Notes under the pieces: model-generated | What the model saw: only the letters and a program-made list of their open reading frames with translations | Databases searched by the model: none | What the model was told of the DNA's origin: nothing | Program-made: the position numbers and the translations under genes | Shown here: piece after piece, positions 43,351 to 51,311 of the stretch | Layout: each line of letters begins with the position of its first letter | Numbering within the stretch: position 1 is the stretch's first letter | Assembly (NCBI RefSeq): GCF_016616095.2 | Contig: NZ_CP067089.2 | Location: 682,001-746,000, forward strand | DNA from: Breznakiella homolactica | GTDB lineage: Bacteria; Spirochaetota; Spirochaetia; Treponematales; Breznakiellaceae | Length of the DNA: 64,000 bases | Direction of reading: 5' to 3'

Positions 43351-43407
43351 TCCGGAAATCACCCATGTTTTAACAGTAGTAACGGTATCTCCGGGTATTT
43401 TTCGGGA

Positions 43408-43433
43408 TGAAAGACGCGGTGATCCCCCTGCTA
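43408..43433 (-). repeat. Stop-codon-containing 3' repeat, copy 2
   Basis: Read on the minus strand it begins TAGCAGGGGGATCACCGCG and continues TCTTTCA. The TAG is the stop codon of the gene at 43431-44243. The matching copy is at 15841-15865. Confidence 0.6.
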
Positions 43434-44243
43434 CATTGATACTGCGCCGGGATTGGACCGGGTATTGTACCAGTAATCATCCACGATTTCGACTAATTCC
43501 GGGCTGAACGCCAGTTTGGAGACGGTGCGGACAATGCCTTTCGGCAACATGGTGGTGGATTCCACGGTTCCCGCGGCGGATATCCGGTATTTCCTGAAGA
43601 AGAGCTGGTACGCCACGGATGTTCCCGGCGGCCGTTCGGTGCCGCTGCCGGCTTCCAGGTGTTCCAGTACCTTTGTGCTGAAGCTGTATACCTGTATGCG
43701 CTTTGCGCCGGAGCTGGGCTCGGTTATGGTGGCGTACATGTTGTACCCGATAAGCTTTGCCACCTCCGGGGTCATCCGTATTCCGGTTTTCCCGTAATCG
43801 TCATAGAGGACCCTGAGCCGTTCCTGGCTGTCCAGGTAGTTTCCCAGGAGTGTCACGTAATCGTCCGGGGTATTTTTAAAATCGACGACAAAAAGTCCGA
43901 CATTTTCCCGGCCCTTCATCTGACCGATGGTCGCCAGGTTGCACCGTACGTACAGTTTTATCGGTTCCTGCCGGTTAGGCGGGAAAAATGAAATGGAAAG
44001 CCCTACGATCCCGTTTACGTAGCGCTGGAAAAAAGTCAGCTCCTGTTTCGACAGGGATGCCAGAAACAGCGACCGCTTGAATCCCAGCTGAAAGGGAACG
44101 CAGAGAATAATATACTCGTCTATTTTCAGAAAACAGTGGCTGCGGTCCACTCCTAGTTTTGAGAGGGCATATTGGCTGCAGGCTACGCTTTGGTCTCCGA
44201 ACCGGGCTAAAATCTGGGCCGGTCCGGTGGGTACATTCGCCAT
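43431..44243 (-). CDS. Conserved-looking cytoplasmic protein of unknown function
   Basis: 270 aa, no signal peptide or membrane helix. ATG 44243 has TGGAGATTAT upstream, and the sequence begins MANVPTGPAQILARFGDQSV. It is a mixed alpha/beta sequence with VDRSHCFLKIDEYIILCVPF, LSISFFPPNRQEPIKLYVRC and a C-terminal FFRKYRISAAGTVESTTML, which hints at a beta-barrel such as PilZ. I do not see the RxxxR/DxSxxG pair that would prove that, so no function is claimed. Its stop codon is part of the 26-nt repeat at 43408. It follows the NeuB-type gene on the same strand but has its own promoter. Confidence 0.75.
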   Translation of the reverse strand: MANVPTGPAQILARFGDQSVACSQYALSKLGVDRSHCFLKIDEYIILCVPFQLGFKRSLFLASLSKQELTFFQRYVNGIVGLSISFFPPNRQEPIKLYVRCNLATIGQMKGRENVGLFVVDFKNTPDDYVTLLGNYLDSQERLRVLYDDYGKTGIRMTPEVAKLIGYNMYATITEPSSGAKRIQVYSFSTKVLEHLEAGSGTERPPGTSVAYQLFFRKYRISAAGTVESTTMLPKGIVRTVSKLAFSPELVEIVDDYWYNTRSNPGAVSM

Positions 44244-44318
44244 ATAATCTCCACAAAAGATTATGCATGCAAAATAGAAAAGCCGCAACCCATTGGGTTC
44301 AGGCGGAATCCTTTCAAT

Positions 44319-44347
44319 ATTTTATGCCTTATTTATACATTTTGCAA
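44319..44347 (-). promoter_or_regulatory. Promoter of the gene at 43431-44243
   Basis: Minus strand TTGCAA (44342-44347), a 17-nt spacer and TAAAAT (44319-44324), giving a leader of roughly 70 nt. Confidence 0.55.
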
Positions 44348-44384
44348 ATATACTCTAAAATTATGACCGTGTTTGAGGGTGTGT

Positions 44385-45488
44385 TTACACATCCTCAAAC
44401 CGGATTCCTTCGCCGGCGGGTATGAAATTCCGCGCCTTCCTCCCGATGACGCGCGCTTCCCAAACCGGAGGAAGTCCCGGGCGCAGTATTTTTTCGGTCC
44501 GCAGCGACGCGACCGCGCCGGCTTCGATACTTTCTCCCGGCTGTATATCCCGGAGCGCGTGGACCGAACGGTTGGTCCGCTGGTAGTTTTCCGCTTCCGA
44601 CGGGGCAAGCCGTTTTATTCCGTCCCCCAGAACCGCCTGTACCAGGCCGCGGCCCCGTTCCTGTTCCAGTTCCGCCGCCGCCTGCGCGGGGTCCATCCGG
44701 GAGGTTTTCCTGACCGCCCGCACCATCCGGCGGAAATCCTCCGGGGGAAGGGCAATGGGGTCATCCAGCCCCGGATCATCCCGGGAAAGGCAGAAGTGTT
44801 TTTCCACCGCCGCGGCGCCCATGGCGGCGGCCAGGGCCGGAACAAGTTCGGGATCCATGCTGTGGTCGCTTACCCCAACGGCGGCCCCGAAAACCGCGCT
44901 GAGGCTTCCGAGGACCCGCAGATTGTAATCCCGCTCCGGCGCGGGATACGCCGTGACACAATGGAGAATACAGGCGTTTTCCCGGGGGTAGAACGACAGG
45001 GCGTATTCAATATCACCCAGGGTGGAAACCCCGGAGGAAAGCAGTACCGGCAAACCGTAGGACGCGGTTTCCCGCAGCAGGGCTGTATAGGTAAGTTCCG
45101 GGGACGCTATTTTAATGGCCAGGGGTGACAGTCCGCGCAGTTCCCGGGCGCTTCTGATGCCGAAGGGCGTACAGAGAAACAGGAGGCCCAGGGATTCGAC
45201 GAATTCCTTCAGCTCCCGGTAGAAATCCGGGGGTAATTCCAGGTCCCTGAACCGGTCATAGAGCGGCACCGGCCCGCCGGGAAGCGGCACCGTGCCGGTT
45301 TTGGGGTGAAGGATCTCATCGGCGTATACCATCTGGAATTTGATGCAGTCCGCCCCGGCTTCGGCCGCGGCGGAGACCAGTTCTTTGGCCTTGGCCATAT
45401 CGCCGCCGTGGGACGTTCCCAGTTCCGCGATGATCAGGACATTACCGGGACCGTACCGGGTCCCGTCAATTTCAATAAAAATACCCAT
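44385..45488 (-). CDS. NeuB/PseI-type sialic (nonulosonic) acid synthase
   Basis: 367 aa. The TIM-barrel synthase domain (~15-270) has IIAELGTSHGGDMAKAKELV, ADCIKFQMVYADEI, KIASPELTYTALLRE, LSSGVSTLGDIEYAL and GVSDHSMDPELVPA. A C-terminal SAF/antifreeze-like domain (~300-365) begins SVHALRDIQPGESI. It condenses PEP with an N-acetylated hexosamine to form a nine-carbon acidic sugar, used for surface or flagellin glycans. A 13-bp hairpin overlaps its last codons and stop (44371-44400) but lacks a T-run. The other genes of nonulosonate synthesis are not in this window. Confidence 0.88.
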   Translation of the reverse strand: MGIFIEIDGTRYGPGNVLIIAELGTSHGGDMAKAKELVSAAAEAGADCIKFQMVYADEILHPKTGTVPLPGGPVPLYDRFRDLELPPDFYRELKEFVESLGLLFLCTPFGIRSARELRGLSPLAIKIASPELTYTALLRETASYGLPVLLSSGVSTLGDIEYALSFYPRENACILHCVTAYPAPERDYNLRVLGSLSAVFGAAVGVSDHSMDPELVPALAAAMGAAAVEKHFCLSRDDPGLDDPIALPPEDFRRMVRAVRKTSRMDPAQAAAELEQERGRGLVQAVLGDGIKRLAPSEAENYQRTNRSVHALRDIQPGESIEAGAVASLRTEKILRPGLPPVWEARVIGRKARNFIPAGEGIRFEDV

Positions 45489-45564
45489 GTATAATCTTTT
45501 TACTACAATATCTCGACATTTGCCACGGATTGAGATACTATGTTGTAGTAAATAGGGTAATAAT

Positions 45565-45584
45565 TGAAATACCGTTGTATTTCA
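45565..45584. promoter_or_regulatory. Inverted repeat over the -35 of the small Zn-ribbon gene
   Basis: TGAAATAC (45565-45572), CGTT, GTATTTCA (45577-45584): a perfect 8-bp palindrome. The right arm overlaps the -35 hexamer at 45575-45580, as expected for an operator. Confidence 0.5.
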
Positions 45585-45604
45585 GCCATATTGATTTTTA
45601 TATA
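45575..45604 (+). promoter_or_regulatory. Promoter of the small Zn-ribbon gene
   Basis: TTGTAT (45575-45580), an 18-nt spacer and TATATA (45599-45604), 15 nt before ATG 45620. Confidence 0.6.
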
Positions 45605-45619
45605 AATAAGGAGTTTGCC

Positions 45620-45853
45620 ATGAAGACCCTGACCTGTGATGTCTGCAAACGGACCATTGATAATGCCATAACCGGACGTACCTACTGGCATATTGGGGCC
45701 CGGGATATCTGTGAGCCCTGCAAGGACCAGCTGGAACTGACCATTAAACCTATAATCCGGACCAAGGAGCCCTTCAATTACGAATGGTATTCCCGGCTCA
45801 TGACCGATTCAATCGAAAAAGCTATTCAGAAAGGCCGTTTCGACCGCCGGTAA
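45620..45853 (+). CDS. Small protein with two CxxC pairs (putative zinc ribbon)
   Basis: 77 aa. TCDVCKRTIDNAITGR and ICEPCKDQLEL supply two CxxC pairs about 30 residues apart, consistent with one structural zinc. The C-terminal half is helical and basic. AAGGAGTTTGCC is a strong ribosome site before ATG 45620; the longer open frame from 45530 is not supported. It is separated from yebC by an 11-bp inverted repeat (45860-45914). The function is unknown; a nucleic-acid-binding or adaptor role is only a guess. Confidence 0.8.
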   Translation: MKTLTCDVCKRTIDNAITGRTYWHIGARDICEPCKDQLELTIKPIIRTKEPFNYEWYSRLMTDSIEKAIQKGRFDRR

Positions 45854-45859
45854 TTTTCG

Positions 45860-45914
45860 CCGTTCCGTTTGCTTTCTTGAAATAAACGGTAAAAAACCGC
45901 AGTAAACGGAACGG
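45860..45914. repeat. Inverted repeat between the Zn-ribbon gene and yebC
   Basis: CCGTTCCGTTT (45860-45870) and AAACGGAACGG (45904-45914), perfect over 11 bp, around a 33-nt loop that itself contains CGGT/ACCG. There is no T-run, so it is not a typical terminator. TTGACA (45915-45920) begins at the next base, and an extended -10-like TGTATAAT lies at 45941-45948 with a 22-nt gap, so promoter assignment for yebC is unsure. Confidence 0.6.
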
Positions 45915-45989
45915 TTGACATATCTTTTCTTCCTATGGTATGTATAATTACTAATTATATTTTTTCCCACCATTTTTTAAGGAGTTGCC

Positions 45990-46724
45990 ATGTCCGGCCA
46001 CAGTAAATGGGCTACTATAAAGCACAAGAAAGGCGCCGCCGACGCGAAGCGCGGCCAGATGTTTACCAAATTGATCAAGGAAATTTCCATCGCGGCCCGC
46101 ATGGGCGGCGGTGATCCCGAAGGAAACCCCCGTCTCAGAACGGCGATTATCAAAGCCCGGGGCGCCAACATGCCCAAGGACAATATTGACCGGGCCATCA
46201 AAAAAGGTACCGGCGAACTGGAAGGGGTCAACTACGAAGAGCTGACCTACGAAGCCTACGCTCCCGGCGGAATCGCGGTTCTCATTGAGGTCCTTACGGA
46301 CAACAAAAACCGGGCCGCCGCGGATGTCCGGAATATCCTGACCCGTGCGGGGGGCTCCCTGGCGACCGCAGGCGCGGTTTCCCGGCTCTTTAAGCGCAAG
46401 GGTATCATCACCTTTGACGGTGAGAAATATACCGAAGATCAGATCATGGAAGCGGCTCTGGAGGGCGGCGCCGAAGACGTGGCCCTTTCCGACGGTGTGA
46501 TTGAAGTCACCACCGCTCCCGAGGATTTTGAAGCGGTCGTGAACGCCCTGGCGGATTTTGAATCCATGAGCGCGGAGATCAGCATGGTTCCCGAAGCCGA
46601 GGTCGATCTGGATAATGACAGCGCCGGAAAAATAATGCGGCTCATCGACAAGCTTGAAGAAAACGACGATGTCCAGAGTGTGTATTCCAACGCGGGATTC
46701 CCCGAAGGATTCGAAGCTGAATAA
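45990..46724 (+). CDS. yebC: YebC/PmpR-family transcriptional regulator
   Basis: 244 aa with the YebC hallmark start [60 protein letters not shown] and [15 protein letters not shown] at the C-terminus. Family members act as DNA-binding regulators or, as shown more recently for some, as translation factors easing stalled ribosomes. AAGGAGTTGCC precedes the ATG. It is followed by ruvC with an overlap, the usual yebC-ruvC arrangement. Confidence 0.96.
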   Translation: MSGHSKWATIKHKKGAADAKRGQMFTKLIKEISIAARMGGGDPEGNPRLRTAIIKARGANMPKDNIDRAIKKGTGELEGVNYEELTYEAYAPGGIAVLIEVLTDNKNRAAADVRNILTRAGGSLATAGAVSRLFKRKGIITFDGEKYTEDQIMEAALEGGAEDVALSDGVIEVTTAPEDFEAVVNALADFESMSAEISMVPEAEVDLDNDSAGKIMRLIDKLEENDDVQSVYSNAGFPEGFEAE

Positions 46725-47220
46725 GACCGCCGTTTCCCCGGGCCTTCGCCGGATTATCGGTATAGACCCGGGGCTGGCATCCACCGGCTGGGGCATTATT
46801 GAATTCGGCAATTCCCGGATGCGGTATATTGCCCACGGCTGCATAGAAACAAAGGCGGACTGCCCCCGGGCGGAACGCCTTTTTCTTATTTATAAAGATA
46901 TCACCGGCGTTATCAGCCAATACGAACCCCGGGAAGGGGCCGTGGAGACATTGTACTTTGCCCGGAATGTTTCCAGCGCCATTCCCGTGGCCGAAGCCCG
47001 GGGCGTGCTGTGCATGGCCCTGGCCGAACACGGACTCCCGGTGAGGGAATTTACCCCCAATGCGATAAAGCAGGCTGTGGTGGGCCGCGGCGCCGCCGAC
47101 AAGGCCCAGGTCCAGGAAATGGTCCGGCTTATCCTCGGCCTCGAAACCATCCCCAAGCCGGACCACGCCGCGGATGCCCTAGGCGCGGCGGTCTGCTCCG
47201 CCCATACCTTGCTGCTCTGA
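46669..47220 (+). CDS. ruvC: Holliday junction resolvase RuvC
   Basis: 183 aa as drawn. The catalytic acids are visible: Asp in [14 protein letters not shown], Glu in [11 protein letters not shown] and the C-terminal pair in [12 protein letters not shown]. It cuts four-way junctions with RuvAB. The protein core should begin around LRRIIGID, but no ATG, GTG or TTG exists there. The nearest starts are ATG 46669 and GTG 46678, both inside yebC (56- and 47-nt overlap), giving an N-terminal extension of about 20 residues. The 3' end overlaps the convergent MFS gene by 42 nt. Confidence 0.9.
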   Translation: MSRVCIPTRDSPKDSKLNKTAVSPGLRRIIGIDPGLASTGWGIIEFGNSRMRYIAHGCIETKADCPRAERLFLIYKDITGVISQYEPREGAVETLYFARNVSSAIPVAEARGVLCMALAEHGLPVREFTPNAIKQAVVGRGAADKAQVQEMVRLILGLETIPKPDHAADALGAAVCSAHTLLL

Positions 47221-48399
47221 ACCTTTCCCGGCGCTTTTTTTCAGCATGGTTACGGCCGCGGTCAGCACTACGGGAAATATAACCGCCGTTAACAGCCCTA
47301 TTTTAAGGGTTTTGTTATTCATTATGAGGCCGACCAGCCCCGGTCCGGCGGCGCAGCCAACGTCCCCGGCCAGGGCAAGCATGGCAAACATCGCCGTTCC
47401 TCCCCGGGGATACTGCCGGGACGCGAGGCTGAATGTTCCGGGCCACATCATTCCCACGGAAAGACCGCAGAGGCCGCACCCTGCCAGGGCGAGTATGGGG
47501 TGGGGGGCAAAAACAGCGATACCGTAGGCAGTGACGCAGGCGATCCCGCTGATAAGCAGCAGGGTTTCGAGTTTGAGGGCCCTCTGTTTTGTCCCGAAAA
47601 ACACCCGGGAAAGACCCATGAGTACCGCGAACAGGCAGGGGCCCAGGAGGTCTCCCATGGTTTTAGGAACCTTGAGCCCCGCCTCGGCAAAAAGGGATGC
47701 CCATTGGGACATGGCCTGTTCCGACGCGCCGGCGCATACCATCATCACCGAGAGAAGGATGAAGGTCTTTTTTGTGAAGAGTTTCCGCAGCGGTATGGGG
47801 GATGATGATTCTTCGATAAGTGTCCTGAGGGGTACCTTGGCGAAGAAGAAAATGTTGAAAAAAGGAACCAGCGCCCAGGCCATGGGCAGCCATTGCCAGC
47901 GTGTGGTCCCGAACAGGGTAAAGTACAGGGTGGACAAAGCCACCACGGCAACGTACCCCCAGCAGTAAAACGAATGCAGGATGCTCATGGATGCCGCCTT
48001 CCGGTCGCCGGGGATGGCTTCCACAATGGGACTGATGATTACTTCGATCAGGCCGCCCCCGGCGGCGTTGACCGCCATGGCAATCATGATACCCGTATAG
48101 GGATTAACCATAACCGACGGGAGGATCCCCAGTCCCAAAAGGCCGACGGTGCACATTATATGGGCCGCCACCGCCACCCTGCGGTATCCGATCCGGTCAA
48201 CGAACCGGGCCGCGGCGAGATCCACCAGCAGCTGAATCGTAAAATTCATGGTAATGAGCAGCGCCAGGCTGCTCAAGGACACCGAAAACTGGCGCTGGAA
48301 TGTCAGGAACAGGAGCGGCGCCAGATTGTTCATAATTGCCTGGGTTACGTATCCGATGTAGCTGGCCGCGCGGGTATGACTGTAGGTTAATCGCTGCAT
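47179..48399 (-). CDS. MFS transporter (sugar/FucP-like or unassigned)
   Basis: 406 aa with about 12 hydrophobic helices and an RFVDRIGYRRVAVAAH loop after helix 2 (motif A-like). The helix-7/8 region GLSRVFFGTKQR is the matching loop of the second half. The substrate is not evident. It sits on the minus strand between ruvC and ruvA, which are normally contiguous. The last ~15 codons read into ruvC antisense and look non-conserved ([16 protein letters not shown]). The promoter is leaderless-type and back to back with that of ruvA. Confidence 0.85.
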   Translation of the reverse strand: MQRLTYSHTRAASYIGYVTQAIMNNLAPLLFLTFQRQFSVSLSSLALLITMNFTIQLLVDLAAARFVDRIGYRRVAVAAHIMCTVGLLGLGILPSVMVNPYTGIMIAMAVNAAGGGLIEVIISPIVEAIPGDRKAASMSILHSFYCWGYVAVVALSTLYFTLFGTTRWQWLPMAWALVPFFNIFFFAKVPLRTLIEESSSPIPLRKLFTKKTFILLSVMMVCAGASEQAMSQWASLFAEAGLKVPKTMGDLLGPCLFAVLMGLSRVFFGTKQRALKLETLLLISGIACVTAYGIAVFAPHPILALAGCGLCGLSVGMMWPGTFSLASRQYPRGGTAMFAMLALAGDVGCAAGPGLVGLIMNNKTLKIGLLTAVIFPVVLTAAVTMLKKSAGKGSEQQGMGGADRRA

Positions 48400-48407
48400 G
48401 GGATTTG

Positions 48408-48436
48408 AGTGTACCCCGCGGACGCCGCCTGTTCAA
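48408..48436 (-). promoter_or_regulatory. Promoter of the MFS gene (near-leaderless)
   Basis: Minus strand TTGAAC (48431-48436), a 17-nt spacer and TACACT (48408-48413), ending 8 nt before ATG 48399; no Shine-Dalgarno. Confidence 0.65.
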
Positions 48437-48439
48437 TCC

Positions 48440-48469
48440 TTGAAATCCACCGGGACCCCGGGCTATAGT
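48440..48469 (+). promoter_or_regulatory. Promoter of ruvAB-queA (leaderless)
   Basis: TTGAAA (48440-48445), an 18-nt spacer and TATAGT (48464-48469), ending 7 nt before ATG 48477. It has the same -35, spacer length and -10 as the hisS promoter. Confidence 0.75.
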
Positions 48470-48476
48470 CTAAGGC

Positions 48477-49070
48477 ATGTTCAACAGCATCCAGGGTATT
48501 ATTACCGAAAAATTATCAGAGACTATCCGTATTCTGACCGGCGGAATTGAATGGGATATTGCCGCTCCGGGAACGGATATCGCCAAAATGGCTCCGGCAG
48601 GAGAAAAGGGCCGGCTTTTTACCTGGCTCTACCACCGGGAGGATTCCATGCGGCTTTTTGGTTTCGCCGATGAGAACCGGCGGAACACCTTCCTGGAGCT
48701 GCTCAAAGTCGACGGAATCGGTCCGAAGCAGGCCATAAAAATCATGGGGAATATCGGCCAGGAGGAACTGGAACGGGCCCTGGAAACCGAGGATATCGCC
48801 CGGCTGGAGGCGGTTCCCGGCCTGGGCAAAAAGACCGCCCAGAAAATGATTCTTTCCCTTAAGGGGAAACTCGTCCGCGCGGCGGATGTTCCCCAGGCGC
48901 TGGGTCCCCACCAGGAGCTGGTGGAAGCCCTGGCGGAAATGGGATACGATAAACGGGCCGCCGCGGATGCCGTGGCCCGGGCGGCGGAAACCCTGGACAA
49001 GGGACTTTCGAGCCAGGAAAAGGAAAAGCAGCTCTTCAAAGCTGCCATACTGTTTTTAAGCGGGCAGTAA
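48477..49070 (+). CDS. ruvA: Holliday junction branch-migration protein RuvA
   Basis: 197 aa. An N-terminal OB fold (MFNSIQGIITEKLSETIRIL) is followed by two helix-hairpin-helix motifs, FLELLKVDGIGPKQAIKIMG and RLEAVPGLGKKTAQKMILSL, and a C-terminal UBA-like domain (~150-197) that binds RuvB. It binds the junction as a tetramer. It starts 7 nt after a promoter -10 and is followed 3 nt later by ruvB. Confidence 0.96.
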   Translation: MFNSIQGIITEKLSETIRILTGGIEWDIAAPGTDIAKMAPAGEKGRLFTWLYHREDSMRLFGFADENRRNTFLELLKVDGIGPKQAIKIMGNIGQEELERALETEDIARLEAVPGLGKKTAQKMILSLKGKLVRAADVPQALGPHQELVEALAEMGYDKRAAADAVARAAETLDKGLSSQEKEKQLFKAAILFLSGQ

Positions 49071-49073
49071 AAA

Positions 49074-50114
49074 ATGGCAAAAATACCATCCGAAGAAAAC
49101 GGCATCCTCCATCCCGAAACCCAGCTCCCCGAAGACGACCGGGATGTTTCCCTGAGGCCGAAAAGCCTTTCGGAATTTCTCGGCCAGAAGGCGATGAAGG
49201 AAAACCTTTCGGTTTTTATTTCCGCCGCCAAGAACCGCAGCGAAAGTCTGGACCACCTTTTCCTTATCGGCCCCCCGGGTCTGGGAAAGACGACCCTGGC
49301 GCAGGTTGTTGCCAACGAGCTGGGAGCCGACTTTAAGGTCACCTCCGCCCCGGCGCTGGACAAGCCCAAGGACCTGGCGGGGATTCTCACCACGGTGACC
49401 GAAAAAACGGTCTTTTTTATTGATGAAATCCACCGGCTCAAGCCTACCATTGAGGAAATGCTCTACATTGCCATGGAGGACTACGAACTGGACTGGATCA
49501 TCGGCCAGGGGCCGAGCGCCCGGACCATCCGGATTCCCATTCCTCCCTTTACCCTGGTGGGAGCCACCACAAAAGCGGGGAATGTTTCCAGTCCCCTGGT
49601 AAGCCGGTTCGGAATTTCCTGCCGGTTTTCATTTTACGAACCCGAGGATATGGAAGCCATTGTCCGCCGCTCTGCGGGAATTCTCAAGGTTACGGTTGAC
49701 AACGACGCGGCGGCCCTCCTGGCAAGCTCCGCCCGGGGGACCCCCCGGGTTGTGAACCGCCTGCTGCGGCGTATGCGGGATTTTGCCGAGGTTTTCGGTT
49801 CCGGCCACATCACGAAAAAAGTCGTGGCCGAAGGCCTTGAACGCCTGGAAATAGACGCCCTGGGCCTGGAAAAACACGACCGGGAAATACTCCGGATAAT
49901 CATTGAACGGTACAACGGCGGTCCCGTGGGAGCCGAAACCCTGGCTATTTCCGTGGGGGAAGCGGTGGAAACCCTGGAGGACTATTACGAACCCTATCTT
50001 ATCCAGGCCGGGCTGATCCAGCGCACCCCCCGGGGCAGGGTGGTGACCGCCCTGGCCTATGACCACCTCAAGCTTGCCAAGGGACGCAATGAAAACAGCG
50101 GACTTCTCTTTTGA
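49074..50114 (+). CDS. ruvB: Holliday junction DNA helicase RuvB
   Basis: 346 aa AAA+ motor with Walker [13 protein letters not shown], Walker [11 protein letters not shown], sensor 1 [26 protein letters not shown] and the C-terminal winged helix (~265-335: [20 protein letters not shown]). It drives branch migration with RuvA. The end overlaps queA by 26 nt, indicating translational coupling. Confidence 0.97.
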   Translation: MAKIPSEENGILHPETQLPEDDRDVSLRPKSLSEFLGQKAMKENLSVFISAAKNRSESLDHLFLIGPPGLGKTTLAQVVANELGADFKVTSAPALDKPKDLAGILTTVTEKTVFFIDEIHRLKPTIEEMLYIAMEDYELDWIIGQGPSARTIRIPIPPFTLVGATTKAGNVSSPLVSRFGISCRFSFYEPEDMEAIVRRSAGILKVTVDNDAAALLASSARGTPRVVNRLLRRMRDFAEVFGSGHITKKVVAEGLERLEIDALGLEKHDREILRIIIERYNGGPVGAETLAISVGEAVETLEDYYEPYLIQAGLIQRTPRGRVVTALAYDHLKLAKGRNENSGLLF

Positions 50115-51108
50115 ACTTCCCGAAGACCGGATAGCCCAGTTTCCCCCGGAAGAACGGGGCCTGAGCCGGCTAATGGTTCTGGACCGGGGACAGGGAACCA
50201 GGATTCACAGCGCCGTGGGGAATCTCCCGGATTTTCTGGAGCCCGGCACGCTGCTGGTCTTCAACAACTCCAAGGTACGCAAAGCCCGGCTGTACGGCGT
50301 TTCCGCGGAAACCGGCGCTAAGGTTGAATTCCTTCTGCTTAAACAGCTGGATGACGGTACCTGGCAGGCCATGGTGCAGCGGGCAAAACGGCGCCGCCCC
50401 GGGAGCCGCTACGTATTCGGGGACGGGATAGAAGGGGAAATAACCGGAAGCGACGGTGAATTCCGGATTATACGCTTCAGCCCGGAAATCGACGACCAGT
50501 GGCTCGACCGGAACGGCCATATCCCGCTGCCGCCCTACATTAAGCGGGAGGACCGTCCCCAGGACAGCGAGCGGTACCAGACAATATACGCGGATCCCAG
50601 CGGGTCCGCCGCGGCCCCCACCGCGGGGCTGCACTTTACCCGGGAGCTTCTGGACCGGCTCAGGGAGAAGGGGATTGAAACCGCCTTTGTGACCCTCCAT
50701 GTGGGACTTGGGACCTTCCTGCCGGTGCGGGCTGAAAATATCGAAGACCACCGGATGCATGAGGAATTGTATTTTATCGGCAATGAAGCCGCGGACGCCG
50801 TGGAAGCCGCGAAATCCCAAGGCCGGAAGGTTATCCCCGTGGGGACCACGTCCCTCCGCACCCTGGAATCATCCTGGCATGACGGCGCCCTCCGCCGGGG
50901 GGCCGGAAATACTTCGATCTTTATGTACCCCGGTTACCGGTTTAAGGTCGCCGGCGGACTCTTTACCAATTTCCATACCCCGGAATCGACCTTGCTGATG
51001 CTGGTTTCGGCTTTCGCGGGAAGGGATTTTATCCTTGAAAGTTACCGCGACGCCCTCAATGAGGGGTACCGTTTTTTCAGCTACGGCGATGCCATGCTGA
51101 TTTTATAA
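50089..51108 (+). CDS. queA: S-adenosylmethionine:tRNA ribosyltransferase-isomerase
   Basis: 339 aa, full length for QueA. Features are [87 protein letters not shown] and [18 protein letters not shown]. It makes epoxyqueuosine from 7-aminomethyl-7-deazaguanine in tRNA wobble positions. ATG 50089 has AAGGGACGC upstream inside ruvB. A queA gene following ruvAB is common in many bacteria. Confidence 0.97.
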   Translation: MKTADFSFELPEDRIAQFPPEERGLSRLMVLDRGQGTRIHSAVGNLPDFLEPGTLLVFNNSKVRKARLYGVSAETGAKVEFLLLKQLDDGTWQAMVQRAKRRRPGSRYVFGDGIEGEITGSDGEFRIIRFSPEIDDQWLDRNGHIPLPPYIKREDRPQDSERYQTIYADPSGSAAAPTAGLHFTRELLDRLREKGIETAFVTLHVGLGTFLPVRAENIEDHRMHEELYFIGNEAADAVEAAKSQGRKVIPVGTTSLRTLESSWHDGALRRGAGNTSIFMYPGYRFKVAGGLFTNFHTPESTLLMLVSAFAGRDFILESYRDALNEGYRFFSYGDAMLIL

Positions 51109-51311
51109 GGTCGCCGTGATGCTGTTCGGTACCAAATCCGGAAACATGGAAATGTGAATTCCGGAGGATCCGCCGCATAAAAAAATCCCCAGAACTGCAT
51201 CAAGTCAATACAAAGGGAAATAAGGCCGGTGCAAAAATAATACTGAAGACCTTTCCCCTGGTTTTTTTATCAGGAATTGATATTATTACATAATACAGAA
51301 GAGGAACCGCA

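Noticed and set aside
44371-44400. 13-bp hairpin at the end of the NeuB-type gene as a terminator
   Set aside because: The stem is good (one G-T wobble), but on the minus strand it is followed by ACGGTCAT rather than a T-run, and it overlaps the coding end. Left as a note only.
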